A DNA stretch of 54,661 bases from Bacteroidota bacterium (GCA_007694165.1 RECE01000251.1:1-54661); one strand, 5' to 3'; positions 36,402 through 45,081 are shown, counted from the first letter of the stretch. Translations and numbers: made by a program. Notes: generated from the sequence alone by a model not told the origin.

Positions 36402-36980
36402 TTAGTTTATTATCAAATCCTTTTTTCTTAATGTTAGCTTTGGTTTGTTAAGCTGTTCAATGGTTCTCTTAATTCGTTCTCTCGTTTCACTATGCAGATA
36501 AGTAGGAATAAGTTTGGATAATTCAATATGTAATACACGGTGAATAATAACTAAGTCCTTCATTGAGAATTGCGTTACTCCATTAATTAGTTCTGACATG
36601 TAGGATTTATTATGTCCCAGTAACAATGCCAAATCTGTCTGATTCATATCATAACTTTTCAATCTCTTTCTTATTATTTCTTTTCTTTGTGTTATAAACT
36701 TTTGTTCAATTTCAATCAATATTTCAGCTATTTCAGCTTCTTCAAATCGTTCTTCTTTAATAGATTCGCTATCTTTCCAATGGGTTTGTTCATACTCTTG
36801 AATTAAATTGATTAGCTTGTCATGAATCAGCTTAAGTTCGGGGTTTTCTTTAACCAATAGCCTTAATTTCCTATCCAGTAGTAATGCCTTTTGTAAATCA
36901 AATTCATTATCCAATTGTTGGATGCTTTCTATTTCTCTTATGTTTACTAAATCGTTCATCGTTTCAGTCTTTAAATCCAA
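36402..36980 (-). CDS. higA: HigA-like antitoxin with helix-turn-helix domain
   Basis: The 192-residue protein has a long acidic helical N-terminal part and a Cro/CI-type helix-turn-helix at about residues 118-165 (YDMNQTDLALLLGHNKSYMS, LINGVTQFSMKDLVIIHR). This layout is that of the larger HigA-type antitoxins that neutralise HigB and repress the operon. The gene overlaps the end of the toxin gene by about ten bases (toxin first, as usual for higBA). The start could also be the ATG eight codons later. Codon usage looks more AT-rich than in the efflux genes on either side, which suggests acquisition. Confidence 0.75.
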   Translation of the reverse strand: MDLKTETMNDLVNIREIESIQQLDNEFDLQKALLLDRKLRLLVKENPELKLIHDKLINLIQEYEQTHWKDSESIKEERFEEAEIAEILIEIEQKFITQRKEIIRKRLKSYDMNQTDLALLLGHNKSYMSELINGVTQFSMKDLVIIHRVLHIELSKLIPTYLHSETRERIKRTIEQLNKPKLTLRKKDLIIN

Positions 36981-37312
36981 TTGTTATTTTTAAGCCACTT
37001 TTTAATTGTGTTTCTGTTGTTCTTAAACGTTTTTTCATAATCTTCATGAGACCCTACCCATACAATTCTTACTCGTTGATTTATATCAAATTCAATCAAC
37101 ACCATGGTTCGGTGAATATTCAAATCGAAAAAATAAAACCCATCACTGTGCACACAGTCTGCATCGGGTCTTGTTCCCATTAATTCTAACTGAGATTCCC
37201 AGTTACTTATATCAATATCATCGATTAACTTGTCGATTGCTTTTATCAATCTCGTGTTTCCACGGTTTTTGTGCTTCAATCGTTCAAGTAAGCTTCTATT
37301 GATCAAATTCAC
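36971..37312 (-). CDS. higB: HigB-like mRNA interferase toxin
   Basis: The 113-residue basic protein ends with RVRIVWVGSHEDYEKTFKNN, the strong signature of the HigB_toxin family, and has a DGFYFFDLNIHRTMVLIEFD core. Such toxins cut mRNA on the ribosome. It is directly followed by the HigA-like antitoxin. The pair lies between the LytS/LytTR pair 2 genes and the efflux operon they probably control, on the same strand as both, and so separates regulator and target without breaking either. Confidence 0.82.
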   Translation of the reverse strand: MNLINRSLLERLKHKNRGNTRLIKAIDKLIDDIDISNWESQLELMGTRPDADCVHSDGFYFFDLNIHRTMVLIEFDINQRVRIVWVGSHEDYEKTFKNNRNTIKKWLKNNNWI

Positions 37313-37422
37313 AATTATGACTTTTTACAAAGATAGGAAAGTTCCAATTTATCTTGAACTTTTTCGCTTGATTTTTTCCAATATTATTTGCTGTTATTAT
37401 CGAAAGGACTTGATCTATTCTT

Positions 37423-38181
37423 TCAAAACTGTACAAGCCAGTTCAGAAAATCTGTTGCCTTTTCTTTGCTGATGGTAATGCGTTCTTCGAAGGGAACAGA
37501 AAGGTTGACTGCCAATTTGCGGGAGAAATAGTAGGAAGTATCTTTTATGGCTTTGCGGTTGACAAGGAATTGTCTGTTGACCCGGTAAAAATTCGAGCTT
37601 GTCATTTGTTCCAATACATCAAGGGTATTGTTAATGCTGTATGTTTTTTGGTCGAAGGTGAGCAGATAGGTCACACCCGTATCAATATAGAACAAAGCAA
37701 TCTCTTCTATTCTGATGGGCAGAATTTTATCGTTCTGGTATACCAGCACGGAGCTTTTGCTTTGGCGGTTATTGAGCAATTCGAGTATGGCACCATACTG
37801 AGCAGAGTCTTGCGAAAGATTTGCCTTCAACTCCTTAAATTTTGCAAGGGCCTCCCCTACTGTTTTCGAACTGAAGGGCTTGAGCATATAATGGATGCTG
37901 TTCACCTTAAAAGCATTCAGGGCATATTCATCGTAAGCTGTGCAAAAAATAATAGGAGTTGTTACGGGTGTTTTTTTGAAAATCTCAAAACTCAACCCGT
38001 CGCCCAGCTGTATATCACTGAAAATCAAATCCAGGGGTGTTTTGTTTTGCTGAAAAAAAGTAACCGATTCTTTTACAGAAGACAAAACAGCTACTATTTC
38101 AGCCATTGGCTCAGCTTTACGAATGCTTGCAGCAAGATCGGAAGCTGTAATTTCCTCATCCTCAATGATTACTATTCGCAT
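37423..38181 (-). CDS. LytTR-family response regulator (pair 2)
   Basis: The 252-residue protein has a receiver (MRIVIIEDEEITASDLAASI, phospho-accepting aspartate in LDLIFSDIQLGDGLSFEIF, FCTAYDEYALNAF) and a C-terminal LytTR domain (LPIRIEEIALFYIDTGVTYL, FYRVNRQFLVNRKAI). Its start overlaps the end of its kinase gene by 20 bases. LytTR proteins bind two direct repeats about 21 bases apart, and such repeats (CCGTTTCA) lie before the module B efflux operon and, in a weaker form, before this operon, so autoregulation and pump control are plausible. Confidence 0.93.
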   Translation of the reverse strand: MRIVIIEDEEITASDLAASIRKAEPMAEIVAVLSSVKESVTFFQQNKTPLDLIFSDIQLGDGLSFEIFKKTPVTTPIIFCTAYDEYALNAFKVNSIHYMLKPFSSKTVGEALAKFKELKANLSQDSAQYGAILELLNNRQSKSSVLVYQNDKILPIRIEEIALFYIDTGVTYLLTFDQKTYSINNTLDVLEQMTSSNFYRVNRQFLVNRKAIKDTSYYFSRKLAVNLSVPFEERITISKEKATDFLNWLVQF

Positions 38182-39226
38182 TGTTGAGTATTTTAATGCT
38201 TACTTTGAAACTCTTTCCATTGTTTTCCACCTGGATGTCATGGCCCGAAAGGATTTTGTAGCGCTCCGACAGGTTGGCAAGACCCGATTTGGTGCTATCT
38301 TCTATGGAATGCTTTTGTTGTACATTATTTTCCACTACCAACCAGCCATTTGCATCCATCATATGAATAATCAGCGGTGCATCGGCCGTAAGTGCGTTAT
38401 GTTTTATAGCATTTTCCAGCAGCAACTGAATAGAAAATCCTGGTACAAACCCTGTGGCTATGATATCTGCAGAAATCTGGTTTACCACCCTCAGTGCACT
38501 GCCAAAGCGGATTTTTTGCATCTCCACAAAATCATCACACATTTTCAGTTCATCCTTTAGCTTCACTACATTGGATTCGTTGGATGATATAGAGATTCTC
38601 AGAAAGTCTGACAAACGAATTACATATTCTTCTGCCACATCAGGGTCCTTATGAATCAGGGACTTGAGAATGCTTAGCGAGTTGAATAAAAAGTGGGGAT
38701 GAATGTGTTGCTTAAGTTGCTGATTAACAGCCCTGGAGTTTTCAATTTTTAAACGCGCAAACTCCAGCTCAATGCGGGACTTTTTTTCACGCAACAAAAC
38801 TACCTCCTGCATAAACAGCACAAACGCATTGGAAAATAAACTGGAAAAGAAAGGGGCAAGTCTGTGTCTTTTACCAATTCGAAGCAGTTCCTCATCAGGA
38901 AGATACATCTCGGCTAACCTAAAGCTTTCGATAAACAACAGGAAGAACCCTGACAAAGTCACACTTATTACAAAACTCAATACATACCGGATTATCTGCT
39001 GCCGACTGGAGACAAAGTATTTTTCCTGAACATAAACCAGGAATATATTGATCAGCCAGATAAGAAAGATATTTCCAGTGATTATCAATACCACCCATAT
39101 ATAAAAACCCGCAGATACAATCTTCAAAGTCTGAAATAAAGGCAAAATTGATACTCCTGCTATCAGAAATGAACTGAAAAAGGCGATTCTTAATAGCTTT
39201 TTAATTAATCCGTTGTAAGTTGCCAT
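38162..39226 (-). CDS. LytS/YehU-type sensor histidine kinase (pair 2)
   Basis: The 354-residue protein has four hydrophobic segments (FFSSFLIAGVSILPLF, GFYIWVVLIITGNIFLIWLI, a third in VLSFVISVTLSGFFLLF, and a weaker fourth), a coiled coil and the His_kinase motif QHIHPHFLFNSLSILKSL with the phospho-accepting histidine. The ATPase N-box is IQLLLENAIKHN. It is the likely membrane sensor for the pair 2 regulator. The -7 box TAAATTTG is only four bases before the ATG, so the message may be leaderless. Confidence 0.92.
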   Translation of the reverse strand: MATYNGLIKKLLRIAFFSSFLIAGVSILPLFQTLKIVSAGFYIWVVLIITGNIFLIWLINIFLVYVQEKYFVSSRQQIIRYVLSFVISVTLSGFFLLFIESFRLAEMYLPDEELLRIGKRHRLAPFFSSLFSNAFVLFMQEVVLLREKKSRIELEFARLKIENSRAVNQQLKQHIHPHFLFNSLSILKSLIHKDPDVAEEYVIRLSDFLRISISSNESNVVKLKDELKMCDDFVEMQKIRFGSALRVVNQISADIIATGFVPGFSIQLLLENAIKHNALTADAPLIIHMMDANGWLVVENNVQQKHSIEDSTKSGLANLSERYKILSGHDIQVENNGKSFKVSIKILNNANSNH

Positions 39227-39230
39227 GATG

Positions 39231-39308
39231 CAAATTTATTCTTTTCCTTCATTGGAATAACCTGTACTTTTCCTTAAGCAGTCATTTTCCCCCTTGAAAC
39301 GGACAAAA
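39231..39308 (-). promoter_or_regulatory. LytS/LytTR pair 2 promoter with shared 14-mer
   Basis: On the minus strand TTTTGTCCGTTTCA (39308-39295) is identical to the module B site. A weaker related half (GGTTCGCA) lies 20 bases upstream of it. The -7 box TAAATTTG (39238-39231) starts 56 bases after the 14-mer, 21 bases more than in module B, so the helical phase is kept. Confidence 0.6.
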
Positions 39309-39432
39309 CAAGATGCGAACCTAAATGCATGGTCCCCATCAACTTATTATTATATTTTCTAATGTCCGGTAAAATTCTTGTTTCAGGTTTGTCGGAGACA
39401 TACTTCCCACTATGCTCTGTTTTTACTTACAG

Positions 39433-41274
39433 TTAGCTTTTCCCATGGTGCGGTTGGGTCTTTTTCAGATTGTCTGTTGCAACCTTCAGCCATTTTTTCA
39501 CGGGCCAGTCGAACCCGGCTCCGTGCATATAGTTGTAGGTCGCCACACGCAGTGCTTCTCCCAAAAGATCATAAGAAATATCCTGGTTATCAGCAAAAGG
39601 AATTTCGTTGTTGGCAAAGGAGCCTTCTGTATGCGGCAAATGGCGGGCTCCATATTTCTGAGGCTCCATCCCTGAAGGGCTGTGCAGGGTCATGGCAAAG
39701 CGATGCCAGAATGCCGACTGCAGCACTCCCTGCTCAAACATCTGTCTTACCACCTCCAGCCCCTGCAGGGTTTCCTGCTGGGTTTGGGTGGGAAAACCAT
39801 ACATGAGGTAGGCATGCACCATAATTCCGTGCTGTGAAAGATTGCGGGCCGTTTCAAAAGCCTGCTCCACAGTTACTCCTTTGTTAATGAGCTTAAGCAG
39901 GCGGTTGGAAGCCACCTCCACCCCACCCGATACGGCAATGCAGCCTGCACGGGCCATCAAATAACAAAGCTCAACAGTAAAGGCTTTTTCAAAACGAATA
40001 TTCGTCCACCAGCTCACCACCATCTTACGCCGGATGATTTCTTCCGAAAGCTGACGCAGCAATGCCGGCGGAGCGGCTTCATCAGTAAAATGAAACCCAC
40101 TGTAATCAGTTTGCGCCATTACCTTTTCCATATAATCACATATCTGCTCTGCTTTGAGGGGGTCATAGCAACGGATATAAGGAAGAGAGGTATCACAGAA
40201 AGCACATTTTGCCCAGTAGCAACCATGGGCCAGGGTGAGTTTATTCCAGCGACCATCGCTCCATAACTTATGCATGGGATTGGCCACATCAATAAGAGAG
40301 ATATACTTATTGAGCGGCAGGTCGGAATAATCGGGAGCGGGCACCTGCCGGAAAGGGATATGGTGTTCGGGCCGGGCGGGCATAAAACGCAGTTCACCGG
40401 CCTGGTCCACATAAAAGGTCTGGCAAAGATGGGATTCATCGCCATCTTCAAGGTATCGCACAAGACCGCGCCAGGCAGGTTCTCCATCATCCAGGCAGAT
40501 GTAATGAGCAAACTCAAAAACCCTCTGGTCTTGCAATTGCCGTAGTTCGGTATTGACATATCCTCCGCCCCAGACTACCTTTGCCTTAGGGTAGTTCTTT
40601 CTTATAAAACGACTGCAAAGAAAGGCCCCCATCAGGTTGCCGGGAAAAGGAATGCTTATGCCCACCACATCGGGTTGGAAGTTGCGCATCTTTTCATGCA
40701 GCAACTCCAACAGCAGCGTATCGGGCAGTGTATGGGATTTTTCCAGCTCCTGCAGAAGGGGATCCAGCCCGGGCAGGTGCAGGCAAAGATGTTCGGCATA
40801 GCGGATAAGTTCGAAGTGGGGACTATGGATTTCCCTGATAAAATCAGCGATATCCTGAATATACAAGGTGGCGATATGCCGGGCCATTTCCGTATTTCCC
40901 ATCGTTCCGAAAGCCCAGTCTATATCGGCCATATTGCGGAATCGTGCCCCCCGGGGCAACCAGTCCGTATTGCAGATGCGTGTGGCCAGGCTGGGCTCCT
41001 TGCCCTGCAGAAAGCGCATTACCGCATCAATAGTATCCAGGTACTGTTGTTTTTGCGCCAGCATTTTCCGGAATGGCTGGGGAACCTTTCGGCCCGGCTC
41101 CCCAAACACTGCATCAAGTCCCTGGCGGGAAAACAAGCGATTCACCAGCTCAATGCCCAGGTCTGCCTGCATCACCTCATGGCCTTCCTGCTCCAGAAAG
41201 CCTTTCAGGTAAGGGGTAGCCGGATAGGGAGTATTCAGCTGGGTAAGTGGTGGAGTAAGCAAAAGGATTTTCAT
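39433..41274 (-). CDS. B12-binding domain radical SAM protein
   Basis: The 613-residue protein starts with KILLLTPPLTQLNTPYPATPYLKGFLEQ, typical of cobalamin-binding Rossmann domains, has a conserved segment with GISIPFPGNLMGAFLCSRFI and VVWGGGYVNTELRQL, and then the radical SAM core with GCYWAKCAFCDTSLPY. The cysteines are spaced CX4CX2C rather than the usual CX3CX2C; I recall the same spacing in a subgroup of B12-binding radical SAM proteins. MVHAYLMYGFPTQTQQE follows as in the family. The reaction is unknown; such proteins methylate or rearrange unactivated carbons. It stands alone with its own -7 box at 41297-41304. Confidence 0.85.
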   Translation of the reverse strand: MKILLLTPPLTQLNTPYPATPYLKGFLEQEGHEVMQADLGIELVNRLFSRQGLDAVFGEPGRKVPQPFRKMLAQKQQYLDTIDAVMRFLQGKEPSLATRICNTDWLPRGARFRNMADIDWAFGTMGNTEMARHIATLYIQDIADFIREIHSPHFELIRYAEHLCLHLPGLDPLLQELEKSHTLPDTLLLELLHEKMRNFQPDVVGISIPFPGNLMGAFLCSRFIRKNYPKAKVVWGGGYVNTELRQLQDQRVFEFAHYICLDDGEPAWRGLVRYLEDGDESHLCQTFYVDQAGELRFMPARPEHHIPFRQVPAPDYSDLPLNKYISLIDVANPMHKLWSDGRWNKLTLAHGCYWAKCAFCDTSLPYIRCYDPLKAEQICDYMEKVMAQTDYSGFHFTDEAAPPALLRQLSEEIIRRKMVVSWWTNIRFEKAFTVELCYLMARAGCIAVSGGVEVASNRLLKLINKGVTVEQAFETARNLSQHGIMVHAYLMYGFPTQTQQETLQGLEVVRQMFEQGVLQSAFWHRFAMTLHSPSGMEPQKYGARHLPHTEGSFANNEIPFADNQDISYDLLGEALRVATYNYMHGAGFDWPVKKWLKVATDNLKKTQPHHGKS

Positions 41275-41296
41275 TGCCCGATAGCCGTTTTAGCTG

Positions 41297-41304
41297 CAAA
41301 TATA
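41297..41304 (-). promoter_or_regulatory. -7 box TATATTTG before the radical SAM gene
   Basis: TATATTTG on the minus strand lies 22 bases before the ATG at 41274. The stretch 41305-41654 beyond it shows no gene. Confidence 0.6.
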
Positions 41305-41654
41305 GCCCTTTTGCCAGAGACAAAGCACAAGGTTTTCCCGGACTTATTCAAGTATTATAATCCAGCAAGGGTTCAAATGCATACTTTCATTGTCCGGCAT
41401 ACGATTGAATGCACAATAAAAGTATGTGTAAAAGGAACTGCCACAAGAACCAGCAGGAGCAAAAGGAAAGCAAAACAAAAACAAACCTGTTGGCTGAATT
41501 GTGAATAACTATAAAAATTTTCACCAGCTCTTTATTCAAAGAAACCTGATTTATGTTGCTGTATGTAAGGAAATAAGCAAATACTCAATGCTTTTTTGAG
41601 AACAAATTGTTCAAGTAGCTTTCTTTAAAGTCATCCGGTTCCAATAAAATATTC

Positions 41655-41880
41655 TAAATTTGCAAATTCTTTTGGGGAAAGATTTACCCAAAGAACAAAA
41701 AAAACCCTAAACACACTCACCTTAACTTCCGAGGCGGTCGTCCCATGCCTTTCTTATTTTGAGAAAGGAAGCAAAATGGTATCAGGCAGAAATGATGTCA
41801 GGAATTTAATACGCTTGAAAATTCAATACACCATCACACTTAGAATCCAATCAATAAAACAACACTTATCAAACACAACA
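41655..41880 (+). promoter_or_regulatory. Promoter and long structured leader of the MFS gene
   Basis: The -7 box TAAATTTG (41655-41662) is about 219 bases before the ATG at 41881. The leader can form a hairpin at 41669-41693 (CTTTTGGGG with CCCAAAG) and a clean seven-pair hairpin at about 41749-41767 (CCTTTCT with AGAAAGG). I do not recognise a known riboswitch class. The length and structure suggest regulation of the transporter at the RNA level. Confidence 0.5.
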
Positions 41881-43119
41881 ATGGCAATAAAAAACACTTA
41901 CTTTCTTACCAGATGGAGCATTCCGTTTGCTGGTTTTGTATTCACCCTCATGGTGGGTACAGCTTACGCATATAGCGCATTTATCAACCCCATGGGAGAA
42001 CAGTTTGGATGGACAAAAGCCCAGGCCAACATCCCCTTCCTGGTATTTATATTTATGTCGGCAGTAATGACCATCCCTGCCGGCAGGCTTCAGGACAAAA
42101 TCGGACCCAGGAAAACCGGATTGCTGGCAGCACTCTTGTTTGCTGTTGCCTATAGCCTGGCTTCCCTGGTGGGTTCTTTCCCCTATACCTGGTGGCTTGT
42201 GGTTACCTATGGTTTGATTGGAGGCACTGCCGGGGGAATTGGCTATGCCTGCGCCATTCCACCCTCCAGAAAATGGCTTCCCGATTTCCCGGGTCTTGCC
42301 ATAGCATTGTCCGTTACCGGCATGGGATTATCGGCTGTAGTATGGGCACCGTTAAAAGCAAAATTACTGATTCCCTCTTATGGCATCGAACAAACCTTTC
42401 TCATCATTGCCGTTATTACCACCATAGGATCCTTGTTTGCCTCCTGGCTCACCAGGAATCCGCCGCTGGACTGGGTACCTGCAAATTTTGATGCTTCCAA
42501 AAAATCCATCAATACCAGCAAGATGATCATTGGTGATGCAACACCAAAACAAATGCTAAAAAGCCCGGTATTCTGGTATATTTGGCCAACTTTCACCCTG
42601 ATTCTTTTTGGGGGTTTTGTTTGCCTTACCCTGATTTTGCCCTATGGAGAGAGTGTTGTGGGGCTGCCACCGGTGAAAGCGGCATTTGCATTGTCCATAT
42701 TTGCTGTATTCAACGGACTGGGACGCCCCCTGGCAGGTTATTTAGGCGACAGGTATGGCGTTCTGAAAGTTTTGTCAGTTACTTACCTGATGCAGACCAT
42801 TACGTTCTTCCTGTTCCCGATACTTGCTGTTAATCTGCCTGTTCTTTATATTGCTTCTGCTATTCTGGGATGGGGCTTTGCCGCTTCTATGGCACTTTTC
42901 CCCAATCAAACCTCCATTGCATTCGGAACAAAACATCTGGGAATAAACTATGGTATCGTGTATACTGCTTTTGGCACCGGAGCGGTGGCATCCATTTTCG
43001 GATCGTGGCTTTTTGATACCACAGGAAGCTATACACCCGCATTTATTGCCGGGGGAGTTATGGCAGCCATAGGATTAACGCTTACCGTTATCCTCAGGAA
43101 AAAGTATGCTTTCAGATAG
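41881..43119 (+). CDS. MFS transporter, oxalate/formate antiporter (OFA)-like
   Basis: With the ATG at 41881 the product is 412 residues with twelve hydrophobic segments. WSIPFAGFVFTLMVGTAYAY and SAFINPMGEQFGWTKAQ at the start, the loop motif AGRLQDKIGPRKTG after TM2, and the NGLGRPLAGYLGDRYG repeat in the second half are characteristic of the OFA/OxlT group. Such carriers exchange small carboxylates, but many members have unknown substrates. An in-frame ATG at 41776 would add a non-hydrophobic lead that lies in the structured leader and is rejected. Confidence 0.88.
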   Translation: MAIKNTYFLTRWSIPFAGFVFTLMVGTAYAYSAFINPMGEQFGWTKAQANIPFLVFIFMSAVMTIPAGRLQDKIGPRKTGLLAALLFAVAYSLASLVGSFPYTWWLVVTYGLIGGTAGGIGYACAIPPSRKWLPDFPGLAIALSVTGMGLSAVVWAPLKAKLLIPSYGIEQTFLIIAVITTIGSLFASWLTRNPPLDWVPANFDASKKSINTSKMIIGDATPKQMLKSPVFWYIWPTFTLILFGGFVCLTLILPYGESVVGLPPVKAAFALSIFAVFNGLGRPLAGYLGDRYGVLKVLSVTYLMQTITFFLFPILAVNLPVLYIASAILGWGFAASMALFPNQTSIAFGTKHLGINYGIVYTAFGTGAVASIFGSWLFDTTGSYTPAFIAGGVMAAIGLTLTVILRKKYAFR

Positions 43120-43157
43120 GAAAAATCAACAGGCATCAACCCATTAATTTCTATAAC

Positions 43158-44072
43158 TCAACGGTCAATAAAGTTATTGAGCATATAGGAAAACTCATTG
43201 GTGCGAAGGTACCCAAACGACTTATGCGGATTATGCTTCCCTGCTTCACTGAAATAGTCGTTTACAATACCAAAGTCCCTGGGTTTTATTGCATGTCTGT
43301 TGAATTTATATTTTCGCGAGAGCTTGTAGTTCAGGGTAATTTTATCCAGAATATCTGAAAAGTTAAACCAGTTGCCATATACTCCCGGAGGAGTTACCAT
43401 TTCTTTCTGGCCACTGGGATTCTTCTTGTATTGTGATGCGATTTTGCTTACAACAATAGGTAAACCCAATGGAGAACCAATGGTGATAAAGGTGTGGACT
43501 TTTGATTCAGGAGCAAAAAAACTCAAAACATCAAAAGCAATAATGGAACCCATGGAATGGGCAATGAGCAGGATTTCATCATTTTTATGTTGCTCCAGAA
43601 CTTCGGCGAGTCTTTGCTTGATAAGTTGCTTTTTCCTGTATTCCTCAGTATCCTCGGTTTCATTTTCTTCTTTGTAATAAACATCCAGATCCGAAAAGTA
43701 CTTTCTCAGGATGTAATCAGGAATAAAGGAATATTTAAGGGTAAAATCTTCATTGAGGAAAATTCTGTAAAGCTGTTTTCCCAGGAATCCCAGCACTTTT
43801 TTTCTGAACCGGTGTTTCCCACGCTCAAAACCGGGATCAGCCTTTGTGTATTTCTCACTAATGAACGCGGGATCATCAGGATTTTCAATGGTTTTGTCAA
43901 GGGGCTGAGGATAAAGAATATCAGCCCAATAAACCATTTTAAATTCCGGCAAATCTGTTTTGAAGCCATGAGTGTGAAGCCCCTCTTTTAGCGAGAGTTC
44001 CCACCACCGGCTTAAAGTGTCTTTGTCGGGTTTGTTTCCCAATCCATGTACTCCCAGAATTACACGTGCCAT
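43158..44072 (-). CDS. Alpha/beta hydrolase (lipase/esterase-like)
   Basis: The ATG at 44072 starts MARVILGVHGLGNKPDKDT, where VHGLGN is the oxyanion-hole strand of an alpha/beta hydrolase. The nucleophile elbow is LIAHSMGSIIAFDVLSFF, with serine in AHSMG. A later histidine candidate is KFNRHAIKP or near the C-terminus. A longer frame from TTG 44099 overlaps the upstream gene and is less likely. The gene follows a glycerophosphodiester phosphodiesterase gene by 16 bases, so both may act on lipid breakdown products. No signal peptide is seen, so the enzyme is probably cytoplasmic. Confidence 0.75.
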   Translation of the reverse strand: MARVILGVHGLGNKPDKDTLSRWWELSLKEGLHTHGFKTDLPEFKMVYWADILYPQPLDKTIENPDDPAFISEKYTKADPGFERGKHRFRKKVLGFLGKQLYRIFLNEDFTLKYSFIPDYILRKYFSDLDVYYKEENETEDTEEYRKKQLIKQRLAEVLEQHKNDEILLIAHSMGSIIAFDVLSFFAPESKVHTFITIGSPLGLPIVVSKIASQYKKNPSGQKEMVTPPGVYGNWFNFSDILDKITLNYKLSRKYKFNRHAIKPRDFGIVNDYFSEAGKHNPHKSFGYLRTNEFSYMLNNFIDR

Positions 44073-44088
44073 ATCCTTACTGATAAAT

Positions 44089-44871
44089 TCAACAATCAAA
44101 GCGACCCTTTAGTATTTCTGCCATCCATGCAGCCCTGTCGGTAGTAATACTGCTTACCCCGTATTTCAACAATTCCAAAGCTCTTTCCGGATCATTTACG
44201 GTCCAGGTATATACAGGCAGACCTGCAGCCGTAAAACTTTCAATGTTTTTTTTGTTAAAGTATTTGCTGTTTCCCACATTTACACCGTCAATGTTGTGTT
44301 TCCGGAGTTTTCGGAGCACAGCTTCAGGGTTGGTACCCAAAAAATATTGAAGCCACATGGGCCTGGACTCAAAAAGCCAGAACATCTTGTACTGTGGCAT
44401 CATTTGCCTTGCCTCTGCCAGGGTTTTCAGGTCGAAGGCTATTATCTCGATCTGGTCATTGCGCAATAAGCTGTTTTGGGTTGTCCGTTTCAGTGTATCC
44501 AGTATTTCTGAACCGCATTTGATCTCAATGACCAGCTTGCCATGCAATGGAACACTTGCCAGCACTTCTTCCAGGGCAGGAATTTTTTCGCCTGCCCATT
44601 TTTCTCCTTTCCAGCGACCTGCGTCCAGCCTTTGCAGCGCTTCCATCGTCGATTTTCTGACCACAAGTTTTCCCCCTGTGGTGCGCAGGGTGTCCCTATC
44701 GTGAATAACACAAATCTGGTTATCACCGGTGAGATGCACATCCACTTCCACGGCTTTACAGCCTCTCTCCCATGCCAGTTGAACCGCCGAAAGCGTGTTT
44801 TCGGGTGCATCATAAGATTCGCCGCGATGGGCAATAAGACATGAATGCATTTTCTCCTTTTGAATTTCCAT
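44089..44871 (-). CDS. Glycerophosphodiester phosphodiesterase family protein
   Basis: The protein of about 260 residues starts its domain with LIAHRGESYDAPENTLSAVQ, the GDPD signature with catalytic histidine and the E-N-T motif, then VEVDVHLTGDNQICVIHDRD with the metal-binding acidic residues and second histidine, and later LVIEIKCG and YTWTVNDPERALELL. It hydrolyses glycerophosphodiesters to glycerol 3-phosphate and an alcohol. Start choices are ATG 44898, 44871 or 44850; no convincing signal peptide is present in any. It forms a likely two-gene operon with the hydrolase. Confidence 0.88.
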   Translation of the reverse strand: MEIQKEKMHSCLIAHRGESYDAPENTLSAVQLAWERGCKAVEVDVHLTGDNQICVIHDRDTLRTTGGKLVVRKSTMEALQRLDAGRWKGEKWAGEKIPALEEVLASVPLHGKLVIEIKCGSEILDTLKRTTQNSLLRNDQIEIIAFDLKTLAEARQMMPQYKMFWLFESRPMWLQYFLGTNPEAVLRKLRKHNIDGVNVGNSKYFNKKNIESFTAAGLPVYTWTVNDPERALELLKYGVSSITTDRAAWMAEILKGRFDC

Positions 44872-45073
44872 CTGCAATAAAATTATCGCCGTAAACAATA
44901 ACCTGCTCCAAACCTGAGCTGTTTAAAGCCCGATAAAGATACCTTTAAACAACAAACCTACCAATGGTATTTTTATTGTTATTATTACAAAACCAGACCA
45001 ATGAAATCAGCAGCTGCAAAAGACTTTTTCAGCTTTCCATGATTCTGGTACCGTACAAATCAACAAATCAGCT

Positions 45074-45081
45074 TATATTTG
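45074..45081 (+). promoter_or_regulatory. -7 box TATATTTG before the methyltransferase gene
   Basis: TATATTTG is 45 bases before ATG 45127. It overlaps the alternative start at 45079, which therefore cannot be used. Confidence 0.6.

Noticed and set aside
41371..41400. GGTTCAAATGC stretch resembling a tRNA T-loop
   Set aside because: No acceptor, anticodon or D-arm pairing around it; no tRNA was found anywhere in the window.
40675..41508. 277-codon open frame antisense to the radical SAM gene
   Set aside because: Low-complexity composition, runs past the radical SAM start into its promoter; not a credible gene.
41655..41880. MFS leader compared with SAM, TPP and cobalamin riboswitches
   Set aside because: None of the conserved core sequences of these classes is present, so no named riboswitch is claimed.
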